A model generated the notes under the pieces. That model made no database searches and was not told the DNA's origin. It was given only the letters and a program-made list of their open reading frames with translations. Made by a program: the position numbers and the translations under genes. From Cenarchaeum sp. SB0662_bin_33 (lineage in GTDB: Archaea > Thermoproteota > Nitrososphaeria > Nitrososphaerales > Nitrosopumilaceae), in contig VXON01000132.1 in assembly GCA_009840065.1 (NCBI GenBank), positions 1-24,920 on the forward strand: a DNA stretch of 24,920 nucleotides, read 5' to 3'. Positions 1 through 8,215 of this stretch are shown here, in pieces. The stretch's first letter is position 1. The number at the start of each line of letters is the position of its first letter.

Positions 1-229
1 TTTTAATAAAAAAGATCACTAAAATGTATAAACTTCAATCAATATCACTATAGTATATAGAGTGGAAATGGAGGTCTGGAGTGGAAACGTAGACTAGGCG
101 CCACTTTGGGGCAGGCGCCATTAATGGGACAGCTCAACATACAACGTACGACAAAAGAGATGCAACTGGTTCTGTGAATGTCCGGATTACCTGCATCACA
201 GGGCCCAATGCAAGCAAATACTGGCGGTG

Positions 230-550
230 ATGTACCATGTAGTTGAGCAGGAGGAATTAGAACTGGGCACGCATGAGTGTACTGGGCCGGGCAGGGTGAG
301 GAGCCTGACATTCACGTTGAGGAGGTGCCCGAATACCCACAAAAGTATAGAGACGCGTACAGTAAAGTGGGGCTTTACTGGTAAGGGTGAGTGTCGAAGA
401 CAGAGGTACAAGTGCAAGAACCCCGAATGTGGGTGCGCATTTGTGTACAGGGGCGGGTTTGAGCGAATGCGCAAATTCATTTGGGCAATACTGCGAGCCT
501 TCAACGATTTTTTCAAGGGCCATACACCAGAAGAGATAGTAGATACCTAG
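230..550 (+). CDS. Transposase N-terminal fragment (zinc ribbon), ends at amber
   Basis: This is the longest open piece of the N-terminal half of the broken transposase. It holds a zinc-ribbon-like block (RRCPNTH, then QRYKCKNPECGCAF) followed by a basic helical stretch ending in GHTPEEIVDT, as expected of the DNA-binding region before a DDE domain. The ATG at 230 is directly preceded by a GTG, but homology-like sequence (the SWIM-type finger) continues in frame upstream to about 125. The apparent start is therefore probably internal to the original gene. It stops at TAG 548-550 in the same frame as the catalytic half. Unlikely to make a functional protein alone. Confidence 0.5.
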   Translation: MYHVVEQEELELGTHECTGPGRVRSLTFTLRRCPNTHKSIETRTVKWGFTGKGECRRQRYKCKNPECGCAFVYRGGFERMRKFIWAILRAFNDFFKGHTPEEIVDT

Positions 551-661
551 AGAAAGATCAAATGTGAAGTGGACCGCTCCAGTATTTACAGGTAGTTTGA
601 AAAATTCATCCCACTTGTCCACGAATATCTGAGATATGTTCCGGTTCGGACTGATGAACAT

Positions 662-1222
662 GTGACTGCCGACGAGGTCTGCGTGTCAGGCAGTGATGAT
701 GAGCCTGCATCAGTAGATGTTCAGACCACCGAGTCCAAACGAAAAAAGCTGTACCTATTCTCCACCACCAGCATTCAGACACGATTCTGCCTTGCATTCG
801 AGATGGCCGACCACAAAGACGGTTTCAATGCCACCAATCTGCTGAAGGATACCAAAAAACAGGCAGGCAAGATACCTGCTGTGTTCATCAGCGACGGCCT
901 TCCCTCGTATAGTGCGGCGCATCGGGCGGTGTTTGCAGCAAAAAATCCGCTGGACAAACACAGTGTGCACAAGCGATGCTTGCCTCAACAACAGAATAAC
1001 TTTCAGGAACGGTTCAACGGGACGTTCCGCAGATTCCAAAGTAGGCAGCATATATCGAATCCAGACTCGCCTCTGATAATGGGCTTTTTTGTATGCTATA
1101 ACCATTTTAGCCTGCACAAGCGTACGCCGGCGGCCGGAATCATAATCCATTGTGACGATGAGTGGAAGACCATCATAGGCAACGCCAGTCTGGCCGCCAG
1201 GACAAAGGGAGCGAGGCCATAG
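662..1222 (+). CDS. Transposase catalytic fragment (DDE domain)
   Basis: This open piece of 186 residues carries the DDE transposase core. Asp4 lies in TADE, Asp78 in ISDGLPSY and Glu116 in NNFQERFNGTFR; the spacing from the second Asp to the Glu is 38 residues. After the Glu come the usual tail features: a YNHF segment, then RTPAAGI, then a Trp-containing end (DEWKTIIGNASLA). The codon at 662 is GTG and the coding frame continues upstream to the amber at 593-595, so this is not a natural start. If the GTG were used, a catalytic domain without its DNA-binding half would be made. I treat it as part of the pseudogene. Confidence 0.55.
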   Translation: MTADEVCVSGSDDEPASVDVQTTESKRKKLYLFSTTSIQTRFCLAFEMADHKDGFNATNLLKDTKKQAGKIPAVFISDGLPSYSAAHRAVFAAKNPLDKHSVHKRCLPQQQNNFQERFNGTFRRFQSRQHISNPDSPLIMGFFVCYNHFSLHKRTPAAGIIIHCDDEWKTIIGNASLAARTKGARP

Positions 1223-1427
1223 AAGATGAGATGGACTATATAGTTTGCTTAAGGCAATCAGGCACCATACTCCCATATTCAGACCATCCTCCCAACAAAG
1301 TCTGCCGGTGTGTGGTCGTAAAGTTCCGCCGGCCGAAGAATACGGGATATGCGCAATCCACCAACAGTTAACGCACAAAGACCTATCATTTGAAAAGATA
1401 ATAAGTAACAAGGTTATCATAAACACA

Positions 1428-2351
1428 ATGATAACCGTTCTTGCCGGTGGTACCGGCTCAGTAAAGATAGTACGGGGTTTGGCATCTGTTGAGTCTAATG
1501 TAAATGTCATCACCAATGTGGGGGATAACTACTGGTTGTATGGGTTGTATGTATGCCCGGACATTGACACCATAATATACGGGCTATCTGATCTGCTGGA
1601 TTTGGACAAGGGTTGGGGCGTAAAGAAAGACACCTTTAACTTTCTACGTCAGATGGAGGTCTTTGGAGAGGAGACCTGGTTCCGCATCGGAGATAGGGAT
1701 GCGGCCACCCACCTTATACGCACCAACAGGCTAAAGAACGGCGAGAATCTCAGTAACATTACAAAATGGATGTGTGAGAGGTTTGCAGTGGGGCCAAACA
1801 TAATACCTGTAACCGACAACAGTATAGAGACGCGCATAACTACAAACAAGGGCGACTTGCACCTTCAGGAGTATTGGGTAAAGTACAGGGGACGGGAAGC
1901 AGTGACGGGCATACAGTATATAGGCGCCGAAAAAGCCCGGGCCAACCCCCAGGCCATACAGGCCATACAGAACTCTGATGTGGTAGTGATATCACCGGGA
2001 AATCCGCTAACCTCGATAGGGCCGATGCTCCAAATCAAGGGAATCAAGAAGGAACTATCCCGCAAAAAAGATCATGTGGTAGCAATAAGCCCACTGATTG
2101 GCGATGAGGCCATCACAGGTCCTGCGGCAAAATACATGAGGGCCGCCGGTATAGAGTCCAACGCGTATGGCCTAGCAAAGATGTACTCGGATGTATGCAC
2201 CACCATGGTCATAGACAACAAGGATAAGGGCCTTTCAAAAAAGATACAGTCTCTGGACTACAAGGTATTAGAGACTAAAATAACTATGAAGACAAAGAGT
2301 GCCGAAGAGACATTGGCATCATTTGTACTCAAGAATGCCAGATCAATTTGA
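1428..2351 (+). CDS. cofD: 2-phospho-L-lactate transferase CofD
   Basis: Joins the lactyl-phosphate (or related) group, as its nucleotide-activated form, to Fo (7,8-didemethyl-8-hydroxy-5-deazariboflavin) in coenzyme F420 synthesis; cytosolic. The protein of 307 residues has the family's opening glycine-rich strand (LAGGTGSVK, residues 5-13), the substrate-binding NVGDN (30-34) followed by YGLYVCPDIDT, a GDRDAATHLIRT segment and an ISPGNPLTSIGP segment in the C-terminal half. The frame is open to 1245, but ATG 1428 places the start right at the first beta-strand (MITVLAGG), so the upstream part is not coding. The gene ends by overlapping cofC by 4 bases, so the two form one transcript. An AT-rich stretch at 1393-1404 is a weak TATA candidate. 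It sits about 200 bases after the transposase relic and looks intact. Confidence 0.93.
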   Translation: MITVLAGGTGSVKIVRGLASVESNVNVITNVGDNYWLYGLYVCPDIDTIIYGLSDLLDLDKGWGVKKDTFNFLRQMEVFGEETWFRIGDRDAATHLIRTNRLKNGENLSNITKWMCERFAVGPNIIPVTDNSIETRITTNKGDLHLQEYWVKYRGREAVTGIQYIGAEKARANPQAIQAIQNSDVVVISPGNPLTSIGPMLQIKGIKKELSRKKDHVVAISPLIGDEAITGPAAKYMRAAGIESNAYGLAKMYSDVCTTMVIDNKDKGLSKKIQSLDYKVLETKITMKTKSAEETLASFVLKNARSI

Positions 2352-2974
2352 GAGTAACCGCAGTCATACCCGTCAAACAGTATCATACAGCAAAGACCCG
2401 TCTGAACATATCCGATGAAAGGCGCGCCAAGCTGTGCCATCTCATGCTGCATGAGACACTGCTTACATTGAAAAGTTCGCCACATATACACAAAGTAGTA
2501 GTGGTGACCGGTGAGAAGAGGGCCAAAAGACTGTCAGAGTCCATGGGTGCCATCACACTGCATGATGATGATTCGGGTGTAAACAATGCTGTGCGTACGG
2601 CCGATGCATACCTGCGCAGTGAAGATGCGCCCATCTCACTGGTCATGCCCCTAGACATGCCTCTTATGGAGGCATCAGACATATCGTTCCTCTTAAAATT
2701 CTTTATACCCCCGGCATGCGTTCTGGTCGTACCCTCCATGCGGCATGATGGAACCAACGCATTACTGCGATGCCCGCCTGATATAATGGGTACCAGCTAT
2801 GACGACAACAGCTATCGAAACCATATGGCCATGGCCCGGAGCGTAGTTACGAATTATGGCCTTGTACACATACCAAGAATGATGCGCGATGTGGACACCA
2901 TCTCTGACCTGGATAGCGTTGTACGATATGCCCGGCCCGCTCTCAGGAGGCGCATCAACGATATCTTGAGATGA
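2348..2974 (+). CDS. cofC: 2-phospho-L-lactate guanylyltransferase CofC
   Basis: Activates the phosphorylated three-carbon acid with a nucleoside triphosphate, giving the donor used by CofD, so the pair supplies two consecutive F420 steps. The 208-residue protein has the MobA-like nucleotidyltransferase layout: AVIPVKQYHTAKTRL near residues 5-19, VVVVTGE around 50, the acidic VMPLDMPLME near 99-108, and the later VPSMRHDGTNALL block that binds the nucleotide. The start is TTG at 2348, inside the end of cofD (cofD stop TGA 2349-2351). No ATG lies before the essential first strand, so TTG is well supported. Its 3' end overlaps the convergent protease gene by 20 bases. The exact acid (2-phospholactate or another) cannot be told from sequence. 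Confidence 0.9.
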   Translation: MRVTAVIPVKQYHTAKTRLNISDERRAKLCHLMLHETLLTLKSSPHIHKVVVVTGEKRAKRLSESMGAITLHDDDSGVNNAVRTADAYLRSEDAPISLVMPLDMPLMEASDISFLLKFFIPPACVLVVPSMRHDGTNALLRCPPDIMGTSYDDNSYRNHMAMARSVVTNYGLVHIPRMMRDVDTISDLDSVVRYARPALRRRINDILR

Positions 2975-3926
2975 TGTTGGTGCGCTGCACTATCATGATT
3001 ATTATGGTCAGTGCGCCGGCCGCGGCGATTATAATCTGTATTGTACCAAAGAACGGCTGTTCAAAGGCCTCTGTTATGCCCCAGTCACCTACGTGCGCCA
3101 CAAAGTGGCCATATGAGTATATAAAATAGTTGGTGGCCCAGTGTATCAGGAGTGCGCAGACAAAGCCATACCTGTAGTAGACGTACCCTAGTATTATGCC
3201 TGATACTATGGCCTGTGCCAGCTTTGCAACACCCCACGAGTCATCAAATACGACATGGGACATGCCAAATACAACACCCACGATAACAACCACATACATG
3301 GCTTTTTTCGTATCATCGATATGGAGGTGGCGCGCCGGGTGCCACAGTGACCGTGCTATGAATCCAGCAGAGATTTTATGGGTATATATGGCAAAGAGTG
3401 GTACCCCCACCAATACTACGCGATACAGTAACTCTTCTGTGATTGGGGATGCCGTAATCAGATAGAACTGTACCAGATCGTTTCCAATATCAGGAGGTGT
3501 TATGGATAGTCCCACATACCCCTGAAGTAGATCAATGACTGTTGATGCTAGTACCAGTATGGCAAACCATGAGAGGGCGTGAATCATGTAGTTGGTCGTA
3601 TGCGTAACACCAAGGACCCGCTCTTTTAGCGATACGAGAATATTCCGGTCCGGACCTAGCAGGGCTATGGTAAAGAATATTACATATACGGTCCATAATA
3701 CAACAAAGAGGTCCCCCAGCTCAATAAATGGTGGTAGTATGCCGTATGACTCGGCCCCAAAGAGTGCTATATGTGAGGCCGGTACCTGAAAAGTGATGCT
3801 CTGTCCCACATCGCTATAAAATACTACGTATGCCCCCAACGGGAATGATAACACCATCATTCCAAGTATTGTGGATATCAGCGCCGAGTGTGGTATTCCG
3901 TAGGGTATGCCGGATGTCTTCTCCAA
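2955..3926 (-). CDS. CPBP-family (CAAX-type) intramembrane metalloprotease
   Basis: Polytopic membrane protein of 323 residues with the three motifs of the CPBP/Abi intramembrane protease family: EELLYR (Glu164, Glu165, Arg169), F-x3-H (Phe220, His224) and H-x3-N (His262, Asn266). These residues form the active site within the membrane. Hydrophobic segments lie near residues 15-36, 70-90, 115-135, 155-180, 210-228, 240-262 and 294-313. The start appears to be TTG at 3926, four bases after the eIF1 stop; the next in-frame ATG is about 22 residues inside the first hydrophobic segment. The gene is read from the eIF1 transcript. The substrate is unknown. In bacteria relatives process prenylated proteins or peptides, but nothing here names a partner. 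Confidence 0.82.
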   Translation of the reverse strand: MEKTSGIPYGIPHSALISTILGMMVLSFPLGAYVVFYSDVGQSITFQVPASHIALFGAESYGILPPFIELGDLFVVLWTVYVIFFTIALLGPDRNILVSLKERVLGVTHTTNYMIHALSWFAILVLASTVIDLLQGYVGLSITPPDIGNDLVQFYLITASPITEELLYRVVLVGVPLFAIYTHKISAGFIARSLWHPARHLHIDDTKKAMYVVVIVGVVFGMSHVVFDDSWGVAKLAQAIVSGIILGYVYYRYGFVCALLIHWATNYFIYSYGHFVAHVGDWGITEAFEQPFFGTIQIIIAAAGALTIIIMIVQRTNIISRYR

Positions 3927-3930
3927 CTCT

Positions 3931-4239
3931 CTAATGCAGTTCTATACTGCCTTCTGGAAACCCAAGACCCACCAGTGTCTCCTTGATGGTCTCTCTATGA
4001 TCTCCCTGTAGAAATATGTAGCCATCCTTGGCGGTACCACCACAGGCGTACTTGCTTTTGAGTCCCTTTGCCACGACATCGACATCACTAGTCTTTGGGT
4101 CTATGCCCTCAATCATTGTACCCTTCTTCTTGAAGCGCCTAGTCTCTAGACGGATTATGATTTTGGCACCATCCCGAGCTAACTCTACACAGGCACAGAG
4201 ATCTTCAGGTAAGCCGCACGTACTGCAAATAACTGCCAT
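3931..4239 (-). CDS. Translation initiation factor 1 (SUI1/eIF1 family)
   Basis: A 102-residue protein of the SUI1 family, which binds the small ribosomal subunit and helps select the start codon. It begins with two CxxC-like pairs (CSTCGLPEDLCAC, residues 5-17), as in many archaeal aIF1 proteins. The SUI1 fold follows: KIIIRLETRRFKKKGTMIEG, then KGLKSKYACGGTAKDG, then LQGDHRETIKETLVGLGFPEGSIE. The basic loop and the ACGGT turn are diagnostic. A TATA-like TTAAA lies at about 4258-4262, roughly 20 bases upstream of the ATG, with no evident ribosome-binding site, so the message is probably leaderless. The CPBP protease gene follows after 4 bases and is likely co-transcribed. Confidence 0.92.
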   Translation of the reverse strand: MAVICSTCGLPEDLCACVELARDGAKIIIRLETRRFKKKGTMIEGIDPKTSDVDVVAKGLKSKYACGGTAKDGYIFLQGDHRETIKETLVGLGFPEGSIELH

Positions 4240-4292
4240 TGATTCAATAAAATTGAGTTTAACATGTTATTAAGCCTTGTTCATTTGGATTT

Positions 4293-4445
4293 CTCCCACA
4301 AAGTTGGGTGATGAGGCCACTCTAACCTGTCTGTCTTCATATGGCAAATCGCACCGTTGAGGGCCATCCTAGGCAGTCTGTCGGATACTGCGGGTATCCA
4401 TTGGTCATATCTGCGACAGATATTCAGCACCCAACTTTGTGGGAG
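4293..4445. repeat. 153-bp module with perfect 18-bp inverted ends
   Basis: CTCCCACAAAGTTGGGTG at 4293-4310 reappears as its exact reverse complement at 4428-4445, with 117 bases between. Each arm is itself nearly palindromic (CCCA...TGGG). The module lies in the gap between the eIF1 promoter and the next plus-strand gene. No transposase is inside. It could be a small non-autonomous mobile element, the ends of a deleted insertion sequence, or a structured RNA. The short open frame at 4341-4535 crosses the right arm and does not resemble a protein I know. I saw no obvious target-site duplication next to the arms. Confidence 0.6.
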
Positions 4446-4588
4446 GAACCTAAAGTCATGCTAAAAGAGATGATATTACATGTGTACAGGATGTTCAAGA
4501 ACCAGAATTCAAATGCAACTGGACCAAATGGTTGAAAGATTTTGAGCTGACACCATATTAGCGTAAACATAATAAATGCAGTAGAGTG
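4446..4588. other. Intergenic stretch, nothing recognised
   Basis: Between the inverted-repeat module and the next gene lies about 140 bases with no gene I can support. An open frame started at 4341 runs through to 4535 (ending MFKNQNSNATGPNG), but it has no recognisable domain. The part just before the following gene is AT-rich (ACACCATATTAGC, then AACATAATAAATG) and probably holds that gene's promoter. Confidence 0.35.
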
Positions 4589-4900
4589 ATGTTCCGAATA
4601 CTAAATGACAGAATAGCGCAGCTACAAAGGAATCTGCAGCCTGACATACTTGCACATTGGCACAAGCAGGTCATACATGATGCTAGGGATATGGCCCCGC
4701 CCTGGCTGCAGGACAAGATATCAGTAATACAGGATCCCTACCTTCCAATGAAATTTAACCTGGACATATCAAAGCGTGCAGTATCGTATTATATGATGGC
4801 CCTGCATCAAAACCTGCCAAACATGCCGCTATCAACACAACTATACTTTCTAAAGGTTTACGAGTGCCTGAATGATGAGATAGACAGGCAGCTGGTCTAG
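4589..4900 (+). CDS. Small alpha-helical protein of unknown function
   Basis: A predicted soluble protein of 103 residues. I do not recognise its family. Its composition is that of a real helical protein (RIAQLQRNLQPDILAHWHKQ, a DMAPPWLQDKI segment, and a C-terminal LSTQLYFLKVYECLNDEIDR helix), and it has no signal peptide or membrane segment. The ATG at 4589 is preceded directly by an in-frame GTG at 4586; either could start it. It is convergent with ileS and the two stop codons share the palindrome CTAG at 4897-4900, which supports this being a true gene end. It stands alone on its strand, so neighbours say nothing about its job. Confidence 0.7.
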   Translation: MFRILNDRIAQLQRNLQPDILAHWHKQVIHDARDMAPPWLQDKISVIQDPYLPMKFNLDISKRAVSYYMMALHQNLPNMPLSTQLYFLKVYECLNDEIDRQLV

Positions 4901-7900
4901 TGGTGTCCTATACCTATGCGCATCTTTTGTCCATCTATATCTATATCCTTGTACTCGAGTCGGATCGATGGTTCAAATGTCACCCTTTTAACCCGTACCA
5001 TGTCCGACAGGCCAAACTGTCCGGACTCTACAAGACCAACAGATGTATCATTCAGACCTATCACCGAGGCCTCATCAAGTATGTCGGTGGGATTATACCC
5101 CAACTCTTTGCGTAGGTTCTGTATCTGTCTGGCCACATCCCGAAGGAGCCAACGTGCTATGGTAGCATCATCACTCTTTGTGGATATAAAGACGGTATGT
5201 CCGTCCTTTGTGGCGCACTGGTAACCGGCGGCCGGCTCATATCCTATTATAAAGTCCGAGGCAGCCAATACTATGTCGTTGCCGTTTACTGAAAATACAT
5301 GGTGTCCCTTCTCTAGTGACTCTATTATTGTGTGGGGACTGATCTTGCCAAACTCTAGGCTTAGCTGCGGCATCTCATCCTTCAGGCGGGGCCCTAGCCT
5401 CTTTCTGTCTAGCGATACTATGGGAATTACCGGCATCCCAATTTTACGCATCTGTAGATATGCCTCCAAACCATCTGCCATGTCCTTATGCTGGATTGTA
5501 TGCAGTCTCTCCACATTCATTCTCTCCCTTAGGTACGACTGTAGTGTGTCCACAGACTTTCTGTCTGTGGGCGCTACAATTAGTGCCTCATGAAGGGGCC
5601 AGCGCCGCTTTAGTTTCGCGCGTGCACGCGCAGCTGCCGCCGCCGTGAGTATGGACCTCATGGAGTCAAAGGCATTCTCTATGTCTTCGTTGATCATCTC
5701 CGTGTCCTGTGTGGGCCAGCTCTGTAGCAGTATGGAGTCAGAGCCACCAAATGCCTCTCTGTATACGTACTCGCTAGTGAATGGGCAGAAGGGGTGTATC
5801 ATTATGTCTAGTGTTTTGAGGCATCGGGACATTACTGCATATATTGCCGCCCGTCTGCTGCTCCTAGATGCATCATCCTCCCAGAGCTGGCCCCGCACAC
5901 TAGGTATATACGACTGGCTCAGGGAGTTTATCATGAACTCTTCAATTGACTTTGCCGCCTCATGAAATCTGCACTGCTCTATCTTTTCAGTCACCACACG
6001 TATTGTATGCTGTAGTTTTGATAGTATCCATGTGTCCGGATGCTCCAGCAGAGACCCGTCTTTGGCCCACTGCACATCATGGGCAGGATCATAGTTATCA
6101 TACTCGCTGTTCTGCATATAATACAGATGAAGGTTATACAGTGTGCTGAGTATCTGGTATGGCCTAGCGGTCATCTCTGATGGCGAAAAATTGAGCGGCT
6201 CCACTGGGCTAGCCTTCCACATAAAGTAGAGGCGGACCAGGTCCACAGGATGCTCCTTTAAGAGATCCCTGGCCAGTATTACATTACCCAAACTCTTGCT
6301 CATCTTGCCACCCCGCTCATCCAAGACATGTCCCTGAAACAGGAACGACTGATAGGGCGATACATCACCTAGTATGACATTCTCTACCAGCAATGTATAG
6401 GCCCACCCCCTAGTCTGATCTATCCCCTCTGTGAAGAAGGGGGCGGGTATCTCGTTTTTATACGTGTCATCATCCAGCGATGCAAAGGGCGCCGCACCAC
6501 TGTTATGCCAGGTATCCAGGACGTACTGCTCCCTGTATGTATTGTAGCTGCTGCACTTGTGGCACCGGACATGTATTCTGTCAATCCAGGGACGGTGCAG
6601 CTCAAAGGCCCTGCCATCCGGGAGCGACTCGGCATTGTCTATTATGTCACCCTTGGTATAGTACCATGTCTTTGCCGAGCAGTCATTACAGTGCCATACG
6701 GGCATGGGGCAGCCCCAATATCTCTCCCGGGATATGCACCACGGATGCTCCTCGCCCACAATACCCAAAAACCTATTCTTTGGGGCATCAAAAAAGTATT
6801 TTACTGCCTGTGCCGCATGTAGCGTCTTTGAATCCAGTCTATCCAGTTTGTAAAACCAGCCCCGGCGAGCCAGCCACACTATGGGATGCTTTGATCTCCA
6901 GCAGAGTGGATACTTGTGTTTTATGGTGCCAATACGGACCAGTGCTTTTGCATCTCCGAGGTCTGACACTATGATATTGTCGGCATCACGTACAAAGAGA
7001 CTACTGTATGCTCCCGCTTGGTCCGTAAACCTAACCTGCTCATCTATGGGGCAGAATATCTCTATGCTGCGGCGATGGGCTATCTGCATATCCTCCTCAC
7101 CGTTGGCCGGCGCCAGGTGTACCAATCCTGTTCCGGAGTTAACATCCACAAACGACTCGGCTACGGCCACATGGTATGTACCCCTAGATGCAAGTTTCTC
7201 CAGTTCGGGTATCTTGTCCAGCAATGGATGCACATACCGCTTACCCTCAAATGCCGAACCTTCCACTACGCTGACTATGTCGTATGTGGTTATGTCCATC
7301 TCTGTCATAAACGCATCCAGCCGCTGCTGGGCAATAACCCACTTTTCATCATACTTGTGTATGTGCACCACACAGTACCTCTCAGCAGGATGGAGTCCCA
7401 CCATGGCATCGGTCACCAGTGTGAATGGCATGGTCGTCCACACTACCAGGTATATGTCCTCATCTACCAGCCTCACCTTGTAATACAAAGAGGGGTCTGT
7501 CACCATCTCGTATCCTTGGTTTACCTCGGCATGGCTTAGGGAGGTCTGGCAGCCGGGACAGTATCCTATTACCGTATAATCATCCTCTAGTATGCCCGAC
7601 TCTTGGGCCTTTTTTAGTATCTGCCACTCCCGCTGTATATACTCGTCCGTATACGTCCAGTAGGACCCTTCATGGTTCATGCTCATTCCCATCATGTAAT
7701 CTGCCTCCTCCCACTCTGCATTATACCTAGAGACAATTGCCTTGCACTGCTCCACCAATCTCTCTATGCCTACACTCTTCTCAATGGCGCTCTTATCACC
7801 GGATACTCCCAGCTCCTTCTCAGCCTGCAGCTCCACCGGCAACCCCTGCGTATCCCAACCTCCGTAGAAAAGTACCTTCTTTCCAGTAAGCGTTGTGTAT

Positions 7901-8097
7901 CTGTACCACAGGTCCTTGATTATACGTCCCCGAAGGTGGCCTGCATGTGGACTGCCGTTGAGTGTTGGCGGACCCTCAATGAAACGTACCGTATCCCGGT
8001 CAGACTCCTCCAGTATACGCCTAGTCCCCGCCATATCTGCGTATATGCGACCTGCATCCTGTACGCGTCGGGGATAAAACTTTGTCGGTATTGTCAT
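4897..8097 (-). CDS. ileS: Isoleucyl-tRNA synthetase
   Basis: Charges tRNA-Ile; class Ia synthetase, 1066 residues, normal length for the archaeal/eukaryotic-type enzyme. The HIGH motif appears as PHAGH (residues 50-54) after EGPPTLNGS. KMSKS is exact at 598-602. Between them is the CP1 editing domain (about 185-395), with WTTMPFTLVTD near 220-230 and GTGLVHLAPANGEED at 322-336, whose acidic residues take part in clearing misactivated Val. Cys pairs CPGC (180-183), CNDC (470-473) and CHKC (512-515) are zinc-binding candidates. The anticodon-binding and C-terminal domains follow. The ATG at 8097 gives the expected N-terminus. A TATA-like CTTTATAAC lies about 29 bases upstream, in the region shared with divergent ahcY. 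Confidence 0.96.
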   Translation of the reverse strand: MTIPTKFYPRRVQDAGRIYADMAGTRRILEESDRDTVRFIEGPPTLNGSPHAGHLRGRIIKDLWYRYTTLTGKKVLFYGGWDTQGLPVELQAEKELGVSGDKSAIEKSVGIERLVEQCKAIVSRYNAEWEEADYMMGMSMNHEGSYWTYTDEYIQREWQILKKAQESGILEDDYTVIGYCPGCQTSLSHAEVNQGYEMVTDPSLYYKVRLVDEDIYLVVWTTMPFTLVTDAMVGLHPAERYCVVHIHKYDEKWVIAQQRLDAFMTEMDITTYDIVSVVEGSAFEGKRYVHPLLDKIPELEKLASRGTYHVAVAESFVDVNSGTGLVHLAPANGEEDMQIAHRRSIEIFCPIDEQVRFTDQAGAYSSLFVRDADNIIVSDLGDAKALVRIGTIKHKYPLCWRSKHPIVWLARRGWFYKLDRLDSKTLHAAQAVKYFFDAPKNRFLGIVGEEHPWCISRERYWGCPMPVWHCNDCSAKTWYYTKGDIIDNAESLPDGRAFELHRPWIDRIHVRCHKCSSYNTYREQYVLDTWHNSGAAPFASLDDDTYKNEIPAPFFTEGIDQTRGWAYTLLVENVILGDVSPYQSFLFQGHVLDERGGKMSKSLGNVILARDLLKEHPVDLVRLYFMWKASPVEPLNFSPSEMTARPYQILSTLYNLHLYYMQNSEYDNYDPAHDVQWAKDGSLLEHPDTWILSKLQHTIRVVTEKIEQCRFHEAAKSIEEFMINSLSQSYIPSVRGQLWEDDASRSSRRAAIYAVMSRCLKTLDIMIHPFCPFTSEYVYREAFGGSDSILLQSWPTQDTEMINEDIENAFDSMRSILTAAAAARARAKLKRRWPLHEALIVAPTDRKSVDTLQSYLRERMNVERLHTIQHKDMADGLEAYLQMRKIGMPVIPIVSLDRKRLGPRLKDEMPQLSLEFGKISPHTIIESLEKGHHVFSVNGNDIVLAASDFIIGYEPAAGYQCATKDGHTVFISTKSDDATIARWLLRDVARQIQNLRKELGYNPTDILDEASVIGLNDTSVGLVESGQFGLSDMVRVKRVTFEPSIRLEYKDIDIDGQKMRIGIGHH

Positions 8098-8215
8098 GTA
8101 TAGAACCCAAATAACTCCTGTTATAAAGCTGGGTGTGTGGCATGCGATACCGGTACAATCATCTGATTTTGGGAACCCTTAGGATTTTTATCCATGATTC
8201 TTTTTTCATTATAAC
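8098..8215. promoter_or_regulatory. Divergent promoter region between ileS and ahcY
   Basis: These 118 bases separate two divergently read genes. For ileS (minus strand), CTTTATAAC at about 8121-8129 sits nearly 29 bases before the ATG. For ahcY (plus strand), GGATTTTTAT at 8182-8191 sits about 29 bases before its ATG. Neither start has a Shine-Dalgarno match, consistent with leaderless or near-leaderless messages. No operator repeat is evident. Confidence 0.5.

Larger units (their letters stand above)
68..1222 (+). pseudogene. Broken IS transposase (SWIM-like finger + zinc ribbon + DDE core)
   Basis: One reading frame over about 1.15 kb carries all the parts of an archaeal IS transposase. 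A SWIM-like zinc finger (CECPDY, then CKQILAV, positions 161-229) has Gln where His is usual. A zinc ribbon follows near 317-460 (CPNTH, then YKCKNPEC), then a helical linker, then a DDE core. The core acidic residues look kept: Asp in TADE, Asp in ISDGLP and Glu in NNFQERFNG, resembling the IS6/IS240-type integrase fold. The frame is cut by TAG at 548-550 and 593-595, and probably by TAG 95-97 and TAA 122-124 if the N-terminus extends that far. No frameshift is needed to join the parts. The second amber sits where a Trp (TGG) is plausible, in the string YR-stop-FEKF. I could not find terminal inverted repeats or a target duplication. Most likely a recently inactivated element; the extent upstream of 125 is uncertain. 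Confidence 0.8.

Noticed and set aside
11..22. AAAAGATCACTA resembling the AAAGATCGTGCTA block
   Set aside because: Only a partial match in AT-rich sequence at the window edge; could be chance.
1162..1427. Open frames between the transposase and cofD, including an upstream extension of cofD from 1245
   Set aside because: The CofD fold begins exactly at ATG 1428; the upstream translation has no recognisable domain. A short VPPAEEYGI string vaguely recalls a transposase tail but is too short to count.
606..1516. Long minus-strand open frame (755-1516) across the transposase
   Set aside because: It is antisense to clear transposase coding sequence and has no domain of its own.
4968..4990. TGGTTCAAATG, reminiscent of a tRNA T-loop
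   Set aside because: It lies inside the ileS coding sequence and no acceptor or anticodon stem can be built around it.
6480..7539. Several open frames on the plus strand within ileS
   Set aside because: They lie opposite well-conserved IleRS sequence (editing domain and zinc motifs) and show no protein family.
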